Assembly (NCBI GenBank): GCA_021432605.1 | Contig: MU271145.1 | Coordinates: forward strand, 1,302,001 to 1,366,000 | From: Coniochaeta sp. PMI_546 | Lineage: Eukaryota; Ascomycota; Sordariomycetes; Coniochaetales; Coniochaetaceae | Reading direction: 5' to 3' | Length of the DNA stretch: 64,000 nt | Shown: positions 9,719-22,128 of the stretch, piece after piece | Numbering within the stretch: position 1 is the stretch's first letter | Layout: each line of letters starts with the position of its first letter | Notes under the pieces: generated by a model | The model's database searches: none | Told to the model about the DNA's origin: nothing | The model's input: the letters and a program-made list of their open reading frames with translations, nothing else | Position numbers and translations under genes: made by a program

Positions 9719-12700
9719 TCAGTCGTCACTCTCGTCCATCGCATACTCCTCCGACTTTGTCTTTGTGCGCCTCGTCAACCTGGTCGACCTCCCCGGAGCC
9801 GGCCGGGCAGCTTTCGACGCCGCCTTAGCGTTCCTAGCTAAGGGCCTGGCTTTCGAGGCTGCTGCTCCCGAAGTAATCCTTGCGCCGGCCCTGGCGTTTG
9901 ATTTCTTTCCATTTGCCTTGGCGGGGATTGGGCTGGCTTCCTCCTCCTCCTCCTCCTCCACCGCCTCTTCATCATCATCATTATCCTCCTTCTCCTTTTC
10001 CGGTTCGACTTCCTCACTATCCAGTTCGGAAAGCTCAGAATCATCACTACCCTTTGCAGCAGCCCGACGTGCTGTTTCTCTCTTCTTCATAGCTGCCGGT
10101 GCAGGTGTGGCCGCTGAGACAGCAGACGTAGCCACCGACTCGTCGTCACTCCCTTTGCCTTCAGATATGCTAAGGTAGTCCCACTTCGCGACACCCTCGA
10201 GCATCTCTTCGTCGTCTTCGGAGGAGTCGCGTTCGATGTACTTGGTCTCGCTCTTCCGCGAGCGAGCACTTCGCCGGCGTTCAGAGTCGTTGATCGCAGG
10301 AGAAGGCCTGGATGGCTTCTTTGGTCTACTGGGCGTCTTCTTGGGTCTAGGCGCCGCCATCTTCCTGGCCGTTACCTTGGGTGCTTTGACTTCCTTGGGT
10401 TCCTTGGCTGACGAGGACTTCTGTGCTTGCCTAGCCCTCTTTGCTGCCGGAGGGGCAACGTGATCATCAAAGGATTTACGTTTCTAATCGACATATTAAT
10501 AGGGGTACACCTAGTGGCTACAGTTTGGGTGCGGCACATACCTTCTTGCGATCGATTGCCCGCAAGAGCTCGTCGAGCTTCTCATCAATCCCTTCAGGAA
10601 CGTACTGCTTGACAGCAACCTCTTGAGCTTCATCGTGCGATTGCAAAGCAATGTATAGACCAACAGGCAGGCCGACCTTGCCTGGGTACGCCTCAAATGT
10701 CCAGTTTTTCCTTTCCTGCCACTTACGGATGACAGCTTGGGCTAAATCGCTCAGAACGCGATGGTTGTCCCACTCCGGGTAGACCGCGTCCTTGGTCTGC
10801 TTGACTCTCTCCGCGTACTTGTATATCAAGCCAAGGTTGGCCTCCGTCGCGACTAGACTTGTGTAAAACAAGAGGTAACGGGCATGATCAACAAGATCAT
10901 CCAAATCCTGGCTGTAATCAGGGTGGTGGGCCAACAGAGAGAGTAGACGAGGCATGATCGCCTCCATGACCGGCTGCTTCGCCTCCTGAAAATGCCTTGC
11001 TCTTGACCGTATCCAGGTCTCGACGCGGTGCTTGAACTCGGTGTTTGGCTCGAAAGCGGTGATGAACATGATAGTGTAGTATCTCGACCTCAACTTCCCC
11101 TCGGCGAGGTACTTCTGCAGCTTGCTCACGAAGGCATGTCGGACTTCCATAACATCGTCTTGGGTGATCCACGCGAGGTTGTCAAAGTCCGCCGGAGTGA
11201 GCTGGTCATCAAAGTGTTTTTGTGTACAAAGCTTCAAAATCAACTTCGCAGCGACGAGGCGGAGCCTCGACTTGTGGTGAGCCGGGGTATCTTTCGTCTT
11301 GCATAGCTCACCCCTCTTGGAGACGAGAGTTCTGAGCAGTTTCCAGCTGGCCTTCGTGCTGGCCTGAGCCGACTCAACATCTTCCATACTGCGGAGCCGA
11401 TTCACCAAGATCTTCAGCGCGAGACACTTGGCCTTGCATTCGTCATCGAGGTCAGCATCATCGACCCATTTCGGATCAGTGTCGCTTGCTTCTGCGCGAA
11501 CCTCCAGGAGGAGCTGCTGCACGCATATATTGAGAACCTTCTCGTCAACGTCCTCCATAACCTTCGGTGCCAGGAGCTCTAACTGACTGAGAGTATACAG
11601 CTTATTCAAGAAGTAGGCGCCACCGTACTCCCAATCTTTCATGGTCTTCTGTAGTAGCTCGGCAGCACTGTTTTGGCTCTTAGAGTCATTCTTCGACAAC
11701 AGAATGTGCACTGCATATTTTGCTGCTTTAGGGGGTTGCCCATACAACGCGTAGCTCGTCATGGTCTGTATGAAGCTCCGGTCCATCGGGACCTCCTTGG
11801 GGTACTTGCGAGAGTAGGAGGCGCATGCCTTCAAGCTGTCTACGACGGCCGGGTCGTTCGCTTTTGCCGCTGTTGGTGCCTGATCGACGAGATCCTTGCA
11901 GAGGTCTCCAACGTGCGCTTTGAACAACTCGGGGTTACGCTGCGATATCTCGTTCAGAACCTCATGAGCTATTGAGCCCAAGCCATCCTTATCACTTTTA
12001 GAGTAGTCCATGAAAGTAGGCAGATGGCTCCTGTTGAACATGAAGCATCCGGACCGATATAAGAGAGGAAGAAGTGTGTCGAAGAGAGATGGTTCCTTGC
12101 TTGCTTGGATGCGCTTCGTAAGCTCCTTGAGTGCCTTGTGAACTGTCTTGAAGTCATGCTCCTGGCCGATGACATAACGGATAAGGTGGTAATTCCGGCG
12201 GTCGTTTGCTTTCGCGAATCTGAACAGATCACTTTTGGTCTTCACAGGGTCTGCCAAGAACTGCGAGATGTAGGCAATGGTCTTGTTCAAGTTTGCCGTT
12301 TTCTTTTCAGCGTTGTCGTCCATGACACCACCGTTATACAGCTCACACTGTTTGATGAAGGTTTCCACGATGCTGGAAAACTGTGGTTGTCTTGCCTGGA
12401 GAGCGAAGAAAGCCTTCTTCGCCGCAGAGTCGAGAGAGCGTGCAAGCAGTAGAATCCTTTCTGCTCGTATGGCATCCTGGTCAAAACCAGAGGAAACGGC
12501 AGATTGAGGCTGCGACGCGCCGTTGGCGCCCTTGGCCGCTTTCTTCGGTGGTGGTGGGAATGACAGTGGGACAAGGGACTCGTAGATAACCACGTCAAGG
12601 AGCGCGTTTAGATCTGGGTCATTGGCGTAGAACACGTTGAAAATTCGAGTTGGTATTGCGGAAAGGGCTGCCGACACCGCTTCATTGCCGGCCAGGAGCT

Positions 12701-14401
12701 CGCCTGTCCCGACACCCCAGAGATTTGCTAGGAGGGTCATAGCTTGGACTCGCACAGGGGGTCGCTTGTCTCGGCAACGGTCTGCAAGGTTGGAGAGCAC
12801 CGATCCTTCCTTGCTGACACCGCCATTCAGAGCCAACTGTAGAATGACGTCCCGAAACTTGAAAGACTCGATGGCCTTGACAGCAGCCAGTCTGACCTTC
12901 TCATCACTGTCATTGAGCTTCTCGCCTAAGCCTTGGACGAGAATCGACTCTTCTTCGCGACTCAGTCCAATGCCACCAGCGGAGGTGGACAATATGTACC
13001 CAACCGCAATTGTCCAGGCAGCACGAATAGCAGCTGTCTTGTCGTTTTTCCTACTTATGAAGTTGTTGAAGACAACAGGATGTGTCTGAGAGAACGACTG
13101 TGTCGATAGTGGTGTTGTTAAGACGTTTGCGACCGTGCTATCATCTGGATCGTCGTCGAGTCTTAGTGGAGGATAAGCTGCCGGGTCCAGTATTGGAGGT
13201 GGTGGTGGACCGGCTGCTCCTATGCCAGATATCATATCGCCCAAAGTCTCCGTGGCCAGATGCCTAAGCTCCACGTTGTCCGCAGACAGCTCTGCATCCA
13301 CTTGTGGCACAACATTTTGTAGTATCATAGGTGCTGCCCTCCATATTTCTCTTATGAGCAGATGTGCCTTGCGCAGCTCTCGCAAATCCGCCTCGGAAGG
13401 ACCGACAGGGCCCTCTTCGTCATCGGAATCTGCTCCGTCCTTGTGACCATTGCCCCTGCCGGCAAAACTGGTCGCATCCATTATGACATCGCTGAAGTAC
13501 TGGCTCACGAAGCGGGACATCTTTTCGGGGTAGAGATGGCAAAGATTCTTCGCGATCTGATAAGCCTCTGGTTCTTCTCTCAAGAGAAGCGTAGCTTGGT
13601 TGTCGTCAACCGGAACGTGGTCGTGCCTGTGACCAGGGGCGGCGGCTCTGAGGAACTGTGCCATTATCACGTCGACGACCTTAGCCGGCAGACTATGTGC
13701 TTCTTCTATCAGGGTACCTAGAATCTCCTGCATGTTGAACTCGACATCCTTGGTGATTTGCTCCTTCGAGCTCGATTTGGCCCCCGATACGCCGTCAAAG
13801 ATTGTGGAGAAGAGCTGAAGCAGTAGGGCGTCGCTACCCTCGACGTCAAGGAGCAGCACAATGCTTTTAACCTCGGCAAATGATATGAGGACATACTTGT
13901 GCTGGGTATTGTATGAGTTGGAGGGATCGAACAGCGCCGGGATTATGGAGTTGACACAGAGGCTGAATATGTCCTTGAATCGAGCCATGTCAGCATGCCA
14001 TATTGAGAGTAACCTCACGCGACCCGGGAATTAGTTGGGCATACCTTTAGCTGTGACGGTGTGAAGGGCGCGTTGGGAGCACACAGCTTTAGGATGTCGA
14101 CAACACAGCATGCCGTATAGGCCCGAACGCCCTTATCCTTGTGCGTAAGAAGTTGATGAGACGCAAGCTCCTTGGAAACTTTGACGAGAGAGTTGGCGTC
14201 GACGTTGTCCTGATCCATCTCGGCCAGTTCCTTAGACAAGCGATCGAGACGCTTCAAAAGCATATCTGTCGGAATGGGCTTTCCCGGGCGCCATGACAGC
14301 GGCTCGTTGAATCGCAGGGCAACAGCCCCCTCGTTCCCCTGTCCTTGCTGCTCCTCTTCCTCCTCGACATCCTCAATCGGCGCTGCTCGACGAGGTGCCA
14401 T
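9719..14401 (-). CDS. PDS5: Sister chromatid cohesion protein Pds5 (Spo76/BimD family)
   Basis: Pds5 is a HEAT-repeat protein that binds cohesin on chromosomes and controls its loading, maintenance and release. Three exons, 14401-14045, 13973-10542 and 10483-9719, give 1,517 residues, the normal size for filamentous fungi. Introns are 71 nt (donor GTATGC, branch CTGAC, an unusual AAG acceptor) and 58 nt (GTATGT...TTAG). The N-terminal family signature runs across the first junction (ILKLCAPNAPFTPSQLK, then DIFSLCVNSIIPALFDPSN). HEAT-type helices fill roughly residues 100-1,150. The last 250 residues are a basic/acidic disordered tail rich in Lys, Ser and Glu, with AT-hook-like and nuclear-localisation-like patches. 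The stop is TGA. The gene converges on SNF5, whose tail ends about 700 bp away. The call is firm. Confidence 0.96.
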
Positions 14402-16622
14402 TTCTTGAACACGTATTTCGTATTACTGTTTGGTGGTGTGGGTGGCCAAGAGGCGCGCGTGCGACTGAAGTGGCAGCTCGTTGCAAATGCGCTCCAGCAA
14501 TAAGTCGCCTACGGACACACGTCGAATATGGGATGGATGGATTGGACGTTGGCTACCCAGACATCATTCGTTGCTAATTGAGTCTGGTTGCTCCAAGCGG
14601 GCAGGTGAAAGGGCGATGGTGGGCTGCGCAAAGGTTGGGGGAAATTGTTAGAGGAGCGTGTGTTACGCGCTCTCGATGCGCGTGAGCTCAGGACAAGGGT
14701 GGAGTTAATGGAACCAGCGCAAACTTCCCCACTTTGTGGCATTGGACGAATTTCGATGTGGCTTACAAGTGTATTACATACGCAGTGCCTGTTCCAGCAC
14801 CCATCTTTCTGGTCAAGGCACATGGGGCAGCTTTCATACAGACCTGTCTGCCAGCGTCCTTCCACCGAGACGCACTGTAAGAATAGTGACTCAAACATGA
14901 ACCAATCAATAGTGCACCGCTCACCTCGAAAGCATCCACTTCTAACAACATCTCTCGTCTTGCTCATGAACGTCAAAGGCTGCCTACCAGGTAAGGTCTA
15001 CACACTTGTCTGTCTCACCGGACAGTTTTTATATGCTCTGGAGGATTGAATATGGAAAATAATGTCGGCAAGTGTCGAGTACCATTATTACTAGAATCCA
15101 TCTCTCTGATTCTATGTTCTTTACCGTAGTACTGCGAAATTCATCGCAGAGTCTCTTCAACGTCTCATCCGACATTTCCAAATCTCAGACTCAGTCGGTC
15201 ATTTGTGCCTCGACTGCTCTGCAGCCGCTCTATACGTCGTATCTGGAGCGTGCTCCCTTCCTTGGTATGGTCTGAAAGCTTCACAGTTCATCGACAAGTG
15301 GAGAGGCCATTGGCCGATTGTCCGGAGTCGATGTTTGCGACTCCGTACAGCAGCTCAGCAGGAGGGAGGAAGTTTTTAAGCACACGTTATGCGCAGGCAT
15401 TGTTTAAGCCATGCCATCACGTAATGATCACGGTGAATAGTGGTGATAGACGCGGTCTTACCATTTCAGATGGCTCGCTCACTCTGCCTTGCCTTTCTCT
15501 TGACGATATTTAGAAGTTTGCTGTCAAGGGAGGCATTGGGCACAAATACTCCAATGCCTGATCAAATCTGTGCTCAGACAAGGGCAGGGCTTAGTCCGTT
15601 AGGCGGAAAATATGTACGCTCGTACCTGTCAACTGGTGATCCTAGAGACCACTGGATTCTCGGGCTTCAGCTGATGTGTCTATCTGTAACCCGAGCATCA
15701 CTGGTCCAAATATGCTACTACGTGCGTTGATAGCTGTGTCTGCTCAGGGGTGTTTCGTTCTCAAGCCCAAGGCCTGGTGGCAAGCCCATCAATCGAGTTG
15801 CCCAGGAGATATGATGTGGTCAACAAGGAGTAATGCGCGAGATCGAAGCCAGAGACCGAGCTACAGGTGATCGAAAGGTACGTGGCTCAGCGCATCACTT
15901 TGCCTGACATGTGAATCACCCGGCAAATGAGCGGGCTCTCGTGCCTTCTCCTCGGGACCAATTGTAGACCGAGAAAGCCTTCCAAATTCGATACTGTTGG
16001 ACTGCACGCGAGCAGCCTTGTCGATGACCCTCTCCATCAGACTCCCCTTAGAAATACCTTCCGAGGAATAGCCACTACAATCTACTCAGTTCTTTTGGGG
16101 CCTTCGCCTGAACCCTTTCCATACCACCACAACTTGATTCTTCACATCTTACAACCTCTTCTTCGAAACCACGTTCGTTTATCCAACCTTCGTCCTTCAT
16201 TATCCATACCCATAATCATCATCATCTCTGCCTCATTACCTTACAGGGTACAGGTCGTTCTCTTCTCAGGTGAGTAGATGTGCTGCCTGCTACTGAGCAG
16301 CTAAGTTTTCTTCATACTTCGCTCATTCCCGCAAGACTACCTGATCACCGTTCACGAGTGCTTCACACTTATTGGTTTCTTGACGTGTTTCTTTCTTGGC
16401 CATTTCCTTTTCACAGCCATTCACTTCTTCTTCCCTTGCACCTCACAGATGAGTGGTCATTAAGAGTTGATCACTTGCTCACCTCACTTCTCGAAAGCCA
16501 CGTCGCTTGTGGAAACCACTGCCCTCCTTCATCTGATTCCCTGTTCTTTGCCTTCACTCTCTGGAATCCGCGTGTCTGACTATCACTTCACAGTCACTCG
16601 CAACCGTGAATAGTCCACAAAG
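14402..16622. other. 2.2-kb divergent intergenic region
   Basis: This stretch separates the Pds5 start from the membrane-protein start. I find no ORF with family resemblance. The last 550 bp (about 16080-16620) are conspicuously pyrimidine-rich (CTTC, TTCT, CCTC runs) on the plus strand, which is common in leaders and core promoters of highly expressed fungal genes. It probably serves the downstream gene. Confidence 0.6.
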
Positions 16623-18374
16623 ATGACGATTTCACCCGAGTCAAAGCAGGCTCCTCATGAGGCCTCTGTAGATGGCTACATTACATGCAACATCGGTAGC
16701 GAGATGCATGTCGTAGCCATCTCACAGGAAGAGACAGCCTGCTTTGCTGGTGTCTTGAATCGCGCCAACCAGACAAACAAACCCAAGAAGGGCATCGCGG
16801 GAATGCTCCAACGTCGGGGTGTCAATATCGGTCACGGACTTGTCTTCCTCTCGATTACGCTCGTTTGTCTTGTGCTCGGTATGATTGGGTTTTTCATGTC
16901 GGGTAAGTACAAGCACCGAGATTACAAGAATTGGAAATAAGCTTTCATGTCACTGACAAGTACTGTATAGCTGCCGTCGGTATCCAGTCGGCTGTTTCTA
17001 AGCATGCTACGCCCACTGCCGGCACCATGGGTGCTCGTGCCCTGCTCGACAGCTCCGTCACTCCTTTCGAAACGGCCACCCAATCTCTCGGTGCCACAGG
17101 CGCCATCAACGGTACTCTGTCTCTTGCATCCGCCTCCAACACTGTCTCGAATACCGCAAATGCGTAAGTTGAACATGCCTCTTCCCATCCCTGTCTAGAA
17201 AAGCAGAGGCTGACAGATTTTTGTTGTCAGGCTGTGGAACTCTACCACATGTACCACGGGGTCGTCGACGGTGACTTCGACCTCATCTGCCACGGTTACC
17301 ATAACCATCTCAACAACCACTTTTACTGCGGCCGCTGGAACCTTCAGCTCTTCGACCTCAGATGAAGGCAACTTTTCCAGTACCGAGACGCTTACCTTGG
17401 CGAACGGGACCTCCACGGTCTTTGTTACTGCTAGTGTCGCTGCCTCCTTCACCTCAATGAGCACCTTCGATACTGAACGGACCATGGAGTCTACCTCCAG
17501 TGCCTTCGGCTCAGCTTCTTCGGTATCCGCAGAGTCAACTGCGGAAGGTGTATCGGGCTCCCTTTCTTCTACGAGTACCGAGACTACATGTGGTGGTGCT
17601 ACGACGGTGTTTATCACTTACACCGTCGTCCCGGCAACAACTTCGCCGAGTTCAAGCACAGTCGTCTCCTGGACTTCAATTGCCACCATGACAGTCTCGA
17701 TGACAGAAGTTAAGACTTTGACAGTTGCTACGACTCCCGTCGTAAGTGCGCCTTCCTTGAGGAGCTCTAGTGCAACCAGCGTTCTGGGTTCAGGCGCGGC
17801 CACCTCCGGCACTTCGACCACGACCGCTGTTAAGACAGCAACTATCGCCACAACCGTGTCCAGCACCGCTACTCTATTCGTAACATTGGAGACGACAGCG
17901 CAGACCCTTACAACACTTGTTACCACAACAGTTGAATCGACAGCCACCAGCAGCGTTACGACTCCGAGCAGCACCTCGTTGACACCGTATTCCATCTTGT
18001 CGGCGAACACCGGGGCCAATTTTACTAGCCTTACCACCGTTACCCAGTTACCTGCTACGACCGTCACCGTCGGAGGCAGCATCAGTGTGGAGGAGTTCAG
18101 CACCGCAACTCTGCATGACACCCCCATCGGCCAGTCGTCATCCTCTGCGCTTGCCACAGCTTGGAATTCGACGCTGGTTACTACTGTGGGCCCAACCGCG
18201 TCTGCCCATGGGGGCAACGCGACTTGGGGTAGTTCAGGCCACCCGATGCCTCGTCCGACCTCGACCGGTTCAGTGCCGGTGTCGGCCGGTTGGAAGGGAG
18301 TTTACCTCGCCGAAGACGGATGGGATATCCTTCGCTACATTCCCATGCTGGCCGTGGGACTCCTTCTCATGTAA
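16623..18374 (+). CDS. Ser/Thr-rich single-pass membrane protein, function unknown
   Basis: Three exons, 16623-16902, 16971-17163 and 17231-18374, give 538 residues. Introns of 68 and 67 nt have donors GTAAGTAC and GTAAGTTG, a CTGAC branch in the first, and ATAG/TCAG acceptors. There is no N-terminal signal peptide. A single strong transmembrane segment lies at about residues 72-93 (GLVFLSITLVCLVLGMIGFF). What follows is a Ser/Thr/Val-rich domain of about 400 residues, typical of O-mannosylated cell-surface proteins, with scattered Asn-X-Ser/Thr sites. The chain ends in a short hydrophobic stretch (IPMLAVGLLLM), weakly like a GPI signal. A type II topology with the Ser/Thr-rich part outside is the natural reading. 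I do not recognise the family, and a cell-wall or surface-sensor role would be a guess. Confidence 0.8.
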
Positions 18375-19272
18375 GCGACCCGGTCGGCCATCTTACTTTC
18401 GTGTGGCATTTCGGTCTCATGTTTGGGAAATAGCCGCTATGTGAGCGAAGTTCGAGGGCAGACGCGAGCATGTGTCATCAAGGCGGATTTTTCTTCTCTT
18501 TTGCTCGGGGGACGTCCGTTAATGATGGTCTTCAGAAGGGCAAAGATGAGAGTCACGGATTGTTTCTGTTCTGGTGTATTGGTTTTATGTCCACATGGAC
18601 TTGCGGAACGGTGGCGACGGGCGCCAGGGGATCATTCACTGGCAAGCATCATCCAGTACATAGCATGAGTTACAGCACAGTGATAAGACCATGCTTCTCT
18701 ACTCAAACTCTCATCTGTACAAGCATCATGTGAAAAAGGCATGGCCCGTTGACGTGTAGACCACAACCGGAGAGGTTGGCGGGAGTTTGAAACATCGATC
18801 AACGCTAGGGTTTAAAGATACGAGCAGCTTGAGCCCACAAGGCTGAGCAATATGAGCATCCAAGCACGCTTCTATGGTAGGGACCTTCTAGTCCGGAATG
18901 AGGCTGAGTTCATGATGCAGGTACGTGTGCCCTTGATGGCTCTGGGCCTGTGCCAAGACACCGCCTGACCCAATGCCAAGATTGGCCTACACTCCAGACG
19001 AAGCTTCGGATGACGATCAATAGGAAGCTTGCCTACGTGTAGGTAGTCCCTATCAAGCGAAAGACGTGGATGGATTATGGAAGTCATGGATCATAAGTTT
19101 GAAACCGAGAAAGCTCGGGCAGGGGAGATCGGAGAGTCTTGCGGCTCGAGCCATGTTTCACAATCATCTCCAAGCCTTCTAGAAGCTCGCGGGCCTGCTC
19201 GACACTAGGCACGCCTAATGTTCCTCGAAACCAAAAGATGGAATGGAACGGGGAGAAGAATCGGCTGGTGCA

Positions 19273-19274
<2 letters not shown>

Positions 19275-19304
<30 letters not shown>
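19275..19304. repeat. (GT)15 microsatellite
   Basis: This is an uninterrupted run of 15 GT dinucleotides, followed by TGTGTAGG. It is the only long perfect dinucleotide repeat I see in the window. Confidence 0.97.
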
Positions 19305-19305
<1 letters not shown>

Positions 19306-19831
19306 GTGTAGGGCTTCGGATAAAGCTTCAAGTTTGACCAGCAGAGCTGCGGTCGTTACGGACAGGATTGCATGATGGTATCTGATCAGCAAGCTCGCTG
19401 CCATATTTAGGTATCCAATTCTGTATTCGACAACACGATCGCTGATAACGTACGTATGCTATGGTAGCGAAACAGAAGACAAGGGAGGCTGAGCAAGCCT
19501 CCTGGAGCACGATTGCAGCACTAGGGGAGGCTCCACGTTACGATGCTGGCACTTCGGCGCCGCGTCTGGGCCATAATTGGGCACAAGCAGGCCAGTAGGA
19601 AGCATCGTGCTTCAAAAGGGCTGCAGATTGCGTCAAAGATATGTATGTAGGTCCTAATAGTCCAAAGATACAACCTGGGAAATCCAGTCAAGCTCAAAGA
19701 TAAACCTGGCATGGAATGCTGGGAAGGCAACACTGCGGTTGCATCAGGTGTAGCATAGTAAATTAAATCAAAACGGGTTCCTTAACACAGTACTGTGGTA
19801 AAGGAGACCATCAGAAAGATGCCTGTATCGC

Positions 19832-19860
19832 TAACATACCTAAGGTAAGGTAGGTACCTT
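19832..19860. repeat. Dispersed GGTACC-type motif (copy upstream of STE50)
   Basis: The sequence contains CCTAAGGTAAGGTAGGTACC. Related cores (AAGGTACCTT, GGTACCTTACC, TACCTTACC) recur in other non-coding stretches of the window near 5620, 26880, 30680, 39325, 39385, 39410, 59920 and 60115. The core is palindromic. Function is unknown. Confidence 0.6.
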
Positions 19861-20545
19861 GCGTTAATAGCTGTGCTACATTTGCGTAAGCGACAACAGA
19901 CCAGAGACCAGATGTGGGGCGTAAGTACTATGTAGTGGCCTTTGTGTGGTGCCCCTGACCAAAAAGGTAAAATCCGCGCTAAGACGTTTTAGGCTGACAT
20001 CCCCGGCCGAGAAGGGAGGGAGGACGGGGCGAGCGGCTACAGCGCACAGGGCACCCTTCCACCACATCATCCCAGCCCAGGCCCAGCAAGCAAGCAACAC
20101 AGAGACGGAAAGAGAGTTGCACGTCGAGACTTTCCGCCAAACCACGCTTTCATCGCTCCCGTCATCAAGCTCCACAGATCGTCTGTCAAAGGCTCTCAGA
20201 TATATCTTCATCGGCCAACATCTGACATATCTAATACGTCGCATTTCTCCAGCGGCAACAGGTGCTTCCAGCTCGTTGTCTTGCTGCTCCACCCGACGTT
20301 GCAATTTGGCACCTCAGGCTGTGTTGAACTCCTGCCGCCGCCGAGACAGCTCTGCACGACTCCGAAACACGCCTTTTCGCCTATGCCGAGATAGACTCTG
20401 TCACTACCGCCCACTTGCTTCCTCCCTCAAGGGGTTCGATTACTATTCAAATACTCCATCGTCGCTGCTTGCTCGAAGCTTTCGGGTGTGATTTCAAGCC
20501 CATCTAGGCCCGCCGTGCGAGAGGAGCTCTCCAGACGACGCGGCC

Positions 20546-22128
20546 ATGAATTTCGACTCAGGAACAGCGTACGCCGAGTCGGACGCCGACGATGAGTACG
20601 AGAGGGAATTTCACGATAGCTCTCCCATCGACCACACCGATGCCGAACAATCTCCTATCGACTCCGACCCGCCGTCCAACGAGCCGACGCCCACAACCTA
20701 CGGCTATCGTACCAGTCCCGACAGGCTGCCAGAGACGATCATATCGGAATGGACCGCGGACGAATGTGCCGACTTCATTGCTACCATTGGACTGCAGCAG
20801 TATTCGGACAAATTTATAGGTTTGTGGTACCCAGCGTGGTGGTATCTGCCAGCATCGGCCTGTCAGCTAACGGCGGTCTAGAGAACGAGATTGTTGGCGA
20901 GGCTCTTGTGGCACTCCTGCACGATGATCTTAAGTCCATGGGTATTAACAGTGTCGGCCATCGCCTAACCATACTTAAGAGTGTCTACGATGTCAAGATC
21001 GCACAGGATGTGCCAATAGAGAGTGATCACTACATACCGTTGTGTAAGGCCCTTGCTTCCTCACTTTTTTTTGATCGCGTACATAGCTGACACTGTCCTG
21101 TAGCTGCCGAGACCGAGGCCCAATCGGCGTACGCAACCACCAAAGATATAAAACACCTAGTGGAACAGCTGCGCTTGAGAGACGAGCGCATGAGCCTCGT
21201 CGAGCAGGACCTTCGAAGGCTAGCCGACGACTTCAGGAGGTTACGCGAAGATATGCTTCCCGCTTTAAGGCTTGCCAAAGACGCCCAACAACCGCTCCCA
21301 AATGTCAACAATGGAAGCCAGAACTACAGCTACGACACGATCATCTCACCGCCTGCGCCTACGCCCTCGACAACAGGGCCGTCTAGTGCTGCTTTGAAGC
21401 GACAGTATTCGACTAAGAAGATCATGGTGGCCGGGCCGACACAAAAGGCGACGTCTCCGACGCATGCGAGTCATGATCGCTCGATAATAGAGCAGACACT
21501 GGACCCAGCCAATGCGGCCGAGAGGGCCGTCCTATCTTCATCACACCTGGCCGCCATGAACGGAAATGGCCAAACTGTCTCGTCCCCGTCCTATTCACCC
21601 AACATCCCCTCGCCTACATCACCCCCGACAACACTTGGTGGCGCAACGCTCGCCTCTCGGTCATACCGCTCCGACCAGCCAACGCCGTCTACCCGGTCGA
21701 CTTTCGGTGATGATCAATATGCGTCACGAGATAAGCCTGTGGCGCCACGGAGGGGCCAGACTCCCGCACCAGATACGCCGAGTAGCAATGCCTCGGTGGA
21801 AATATTCAAGTCTTTCAGGGTGAGCATGGACGACCCGTGCTACAAGGTCCTTCCAGCAGCACTGAAGAAGTACCAAATCAACGCGCCTTGGGACCAATAC
21901 GCGCTGTACATCGTATATGGCGACCAGGAGAGATGTCTAGCTTTGGACGAGAAACCCCTTATTCTGTTTAAGCAACTGGACAAGGAAGGAAAGAAGCCAA
22001 TGTTTATGCTTCGTAAGACGAACAATGCACAGGTCGACCTCACCTCCGACGTACCAGGTAGTGCTGGACTCAACGCGGCGGCAAGAGGGGCTGCGACGGG
22101 GTATGATCCTCCAGGTGGCATCATATAG
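20546..22128 (+). CDS. STE50: MAPK pathway adaptor Ste50 (SAM and Ras-association domains)
   Basis: Ste50 links the MAP-kinase-kinase-kinase Ste11 to membrane Cdc42 or Ras signals in mating, filamentation, osmotic response and, in plant pathogens, appressorium formation. Three exons, 20546-20819, 20882-21043 and 21104-22128, give 486 residues with introns of 62 and 60 nt. A SAM domain spans about residues 66-140 (WTADECADFIATIGLQQYSD, then ALLHDDLKSMGI). A charged coiled coil follows at about 160-200 (LVEQLRLRDERMSLVEQDLR). The middle is Ser/Pro/Thr-rich. A Ras-association domain lies at about 376-451 (FRVSMDDPCYKVLPAALKKY). The protein ends YDPPGGII, which fits the short C-terminus I expect for Ste50 homologues. 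The stop is TAG followed by G, and the same frame stays open for another 260 codons (next entry). Confidence 0.95.

Larger units (their letters stand above)
18375..20545. other. 2.2-kb intergenic region upstream of STE50
   Basis: This stretch holds a GT microsatellite and a GGTACC-type motif (both listed separately). The last 600 bp are probably the STE50 leader. A 181-codon open frame ends at 20491, but it contains no ATG and its composition looks like untranslated leader. No gene is recognised. Confidence 0.55.

Noticed and set aside
19946-20491. 181-codon open frame upstream of STE50
   Set aside because: It has no ATG, Arg/Ser/Leu composition and no resemblance to any family; it is probably leader sequence.
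22058-22128. Possible alternative intron GTAGTG...ATATAG removing the STE50 stop
   Set aside because: Its length of 71 nt moves into a different frame that soon closes, and it deletes the conserved-looking PPGGII end.
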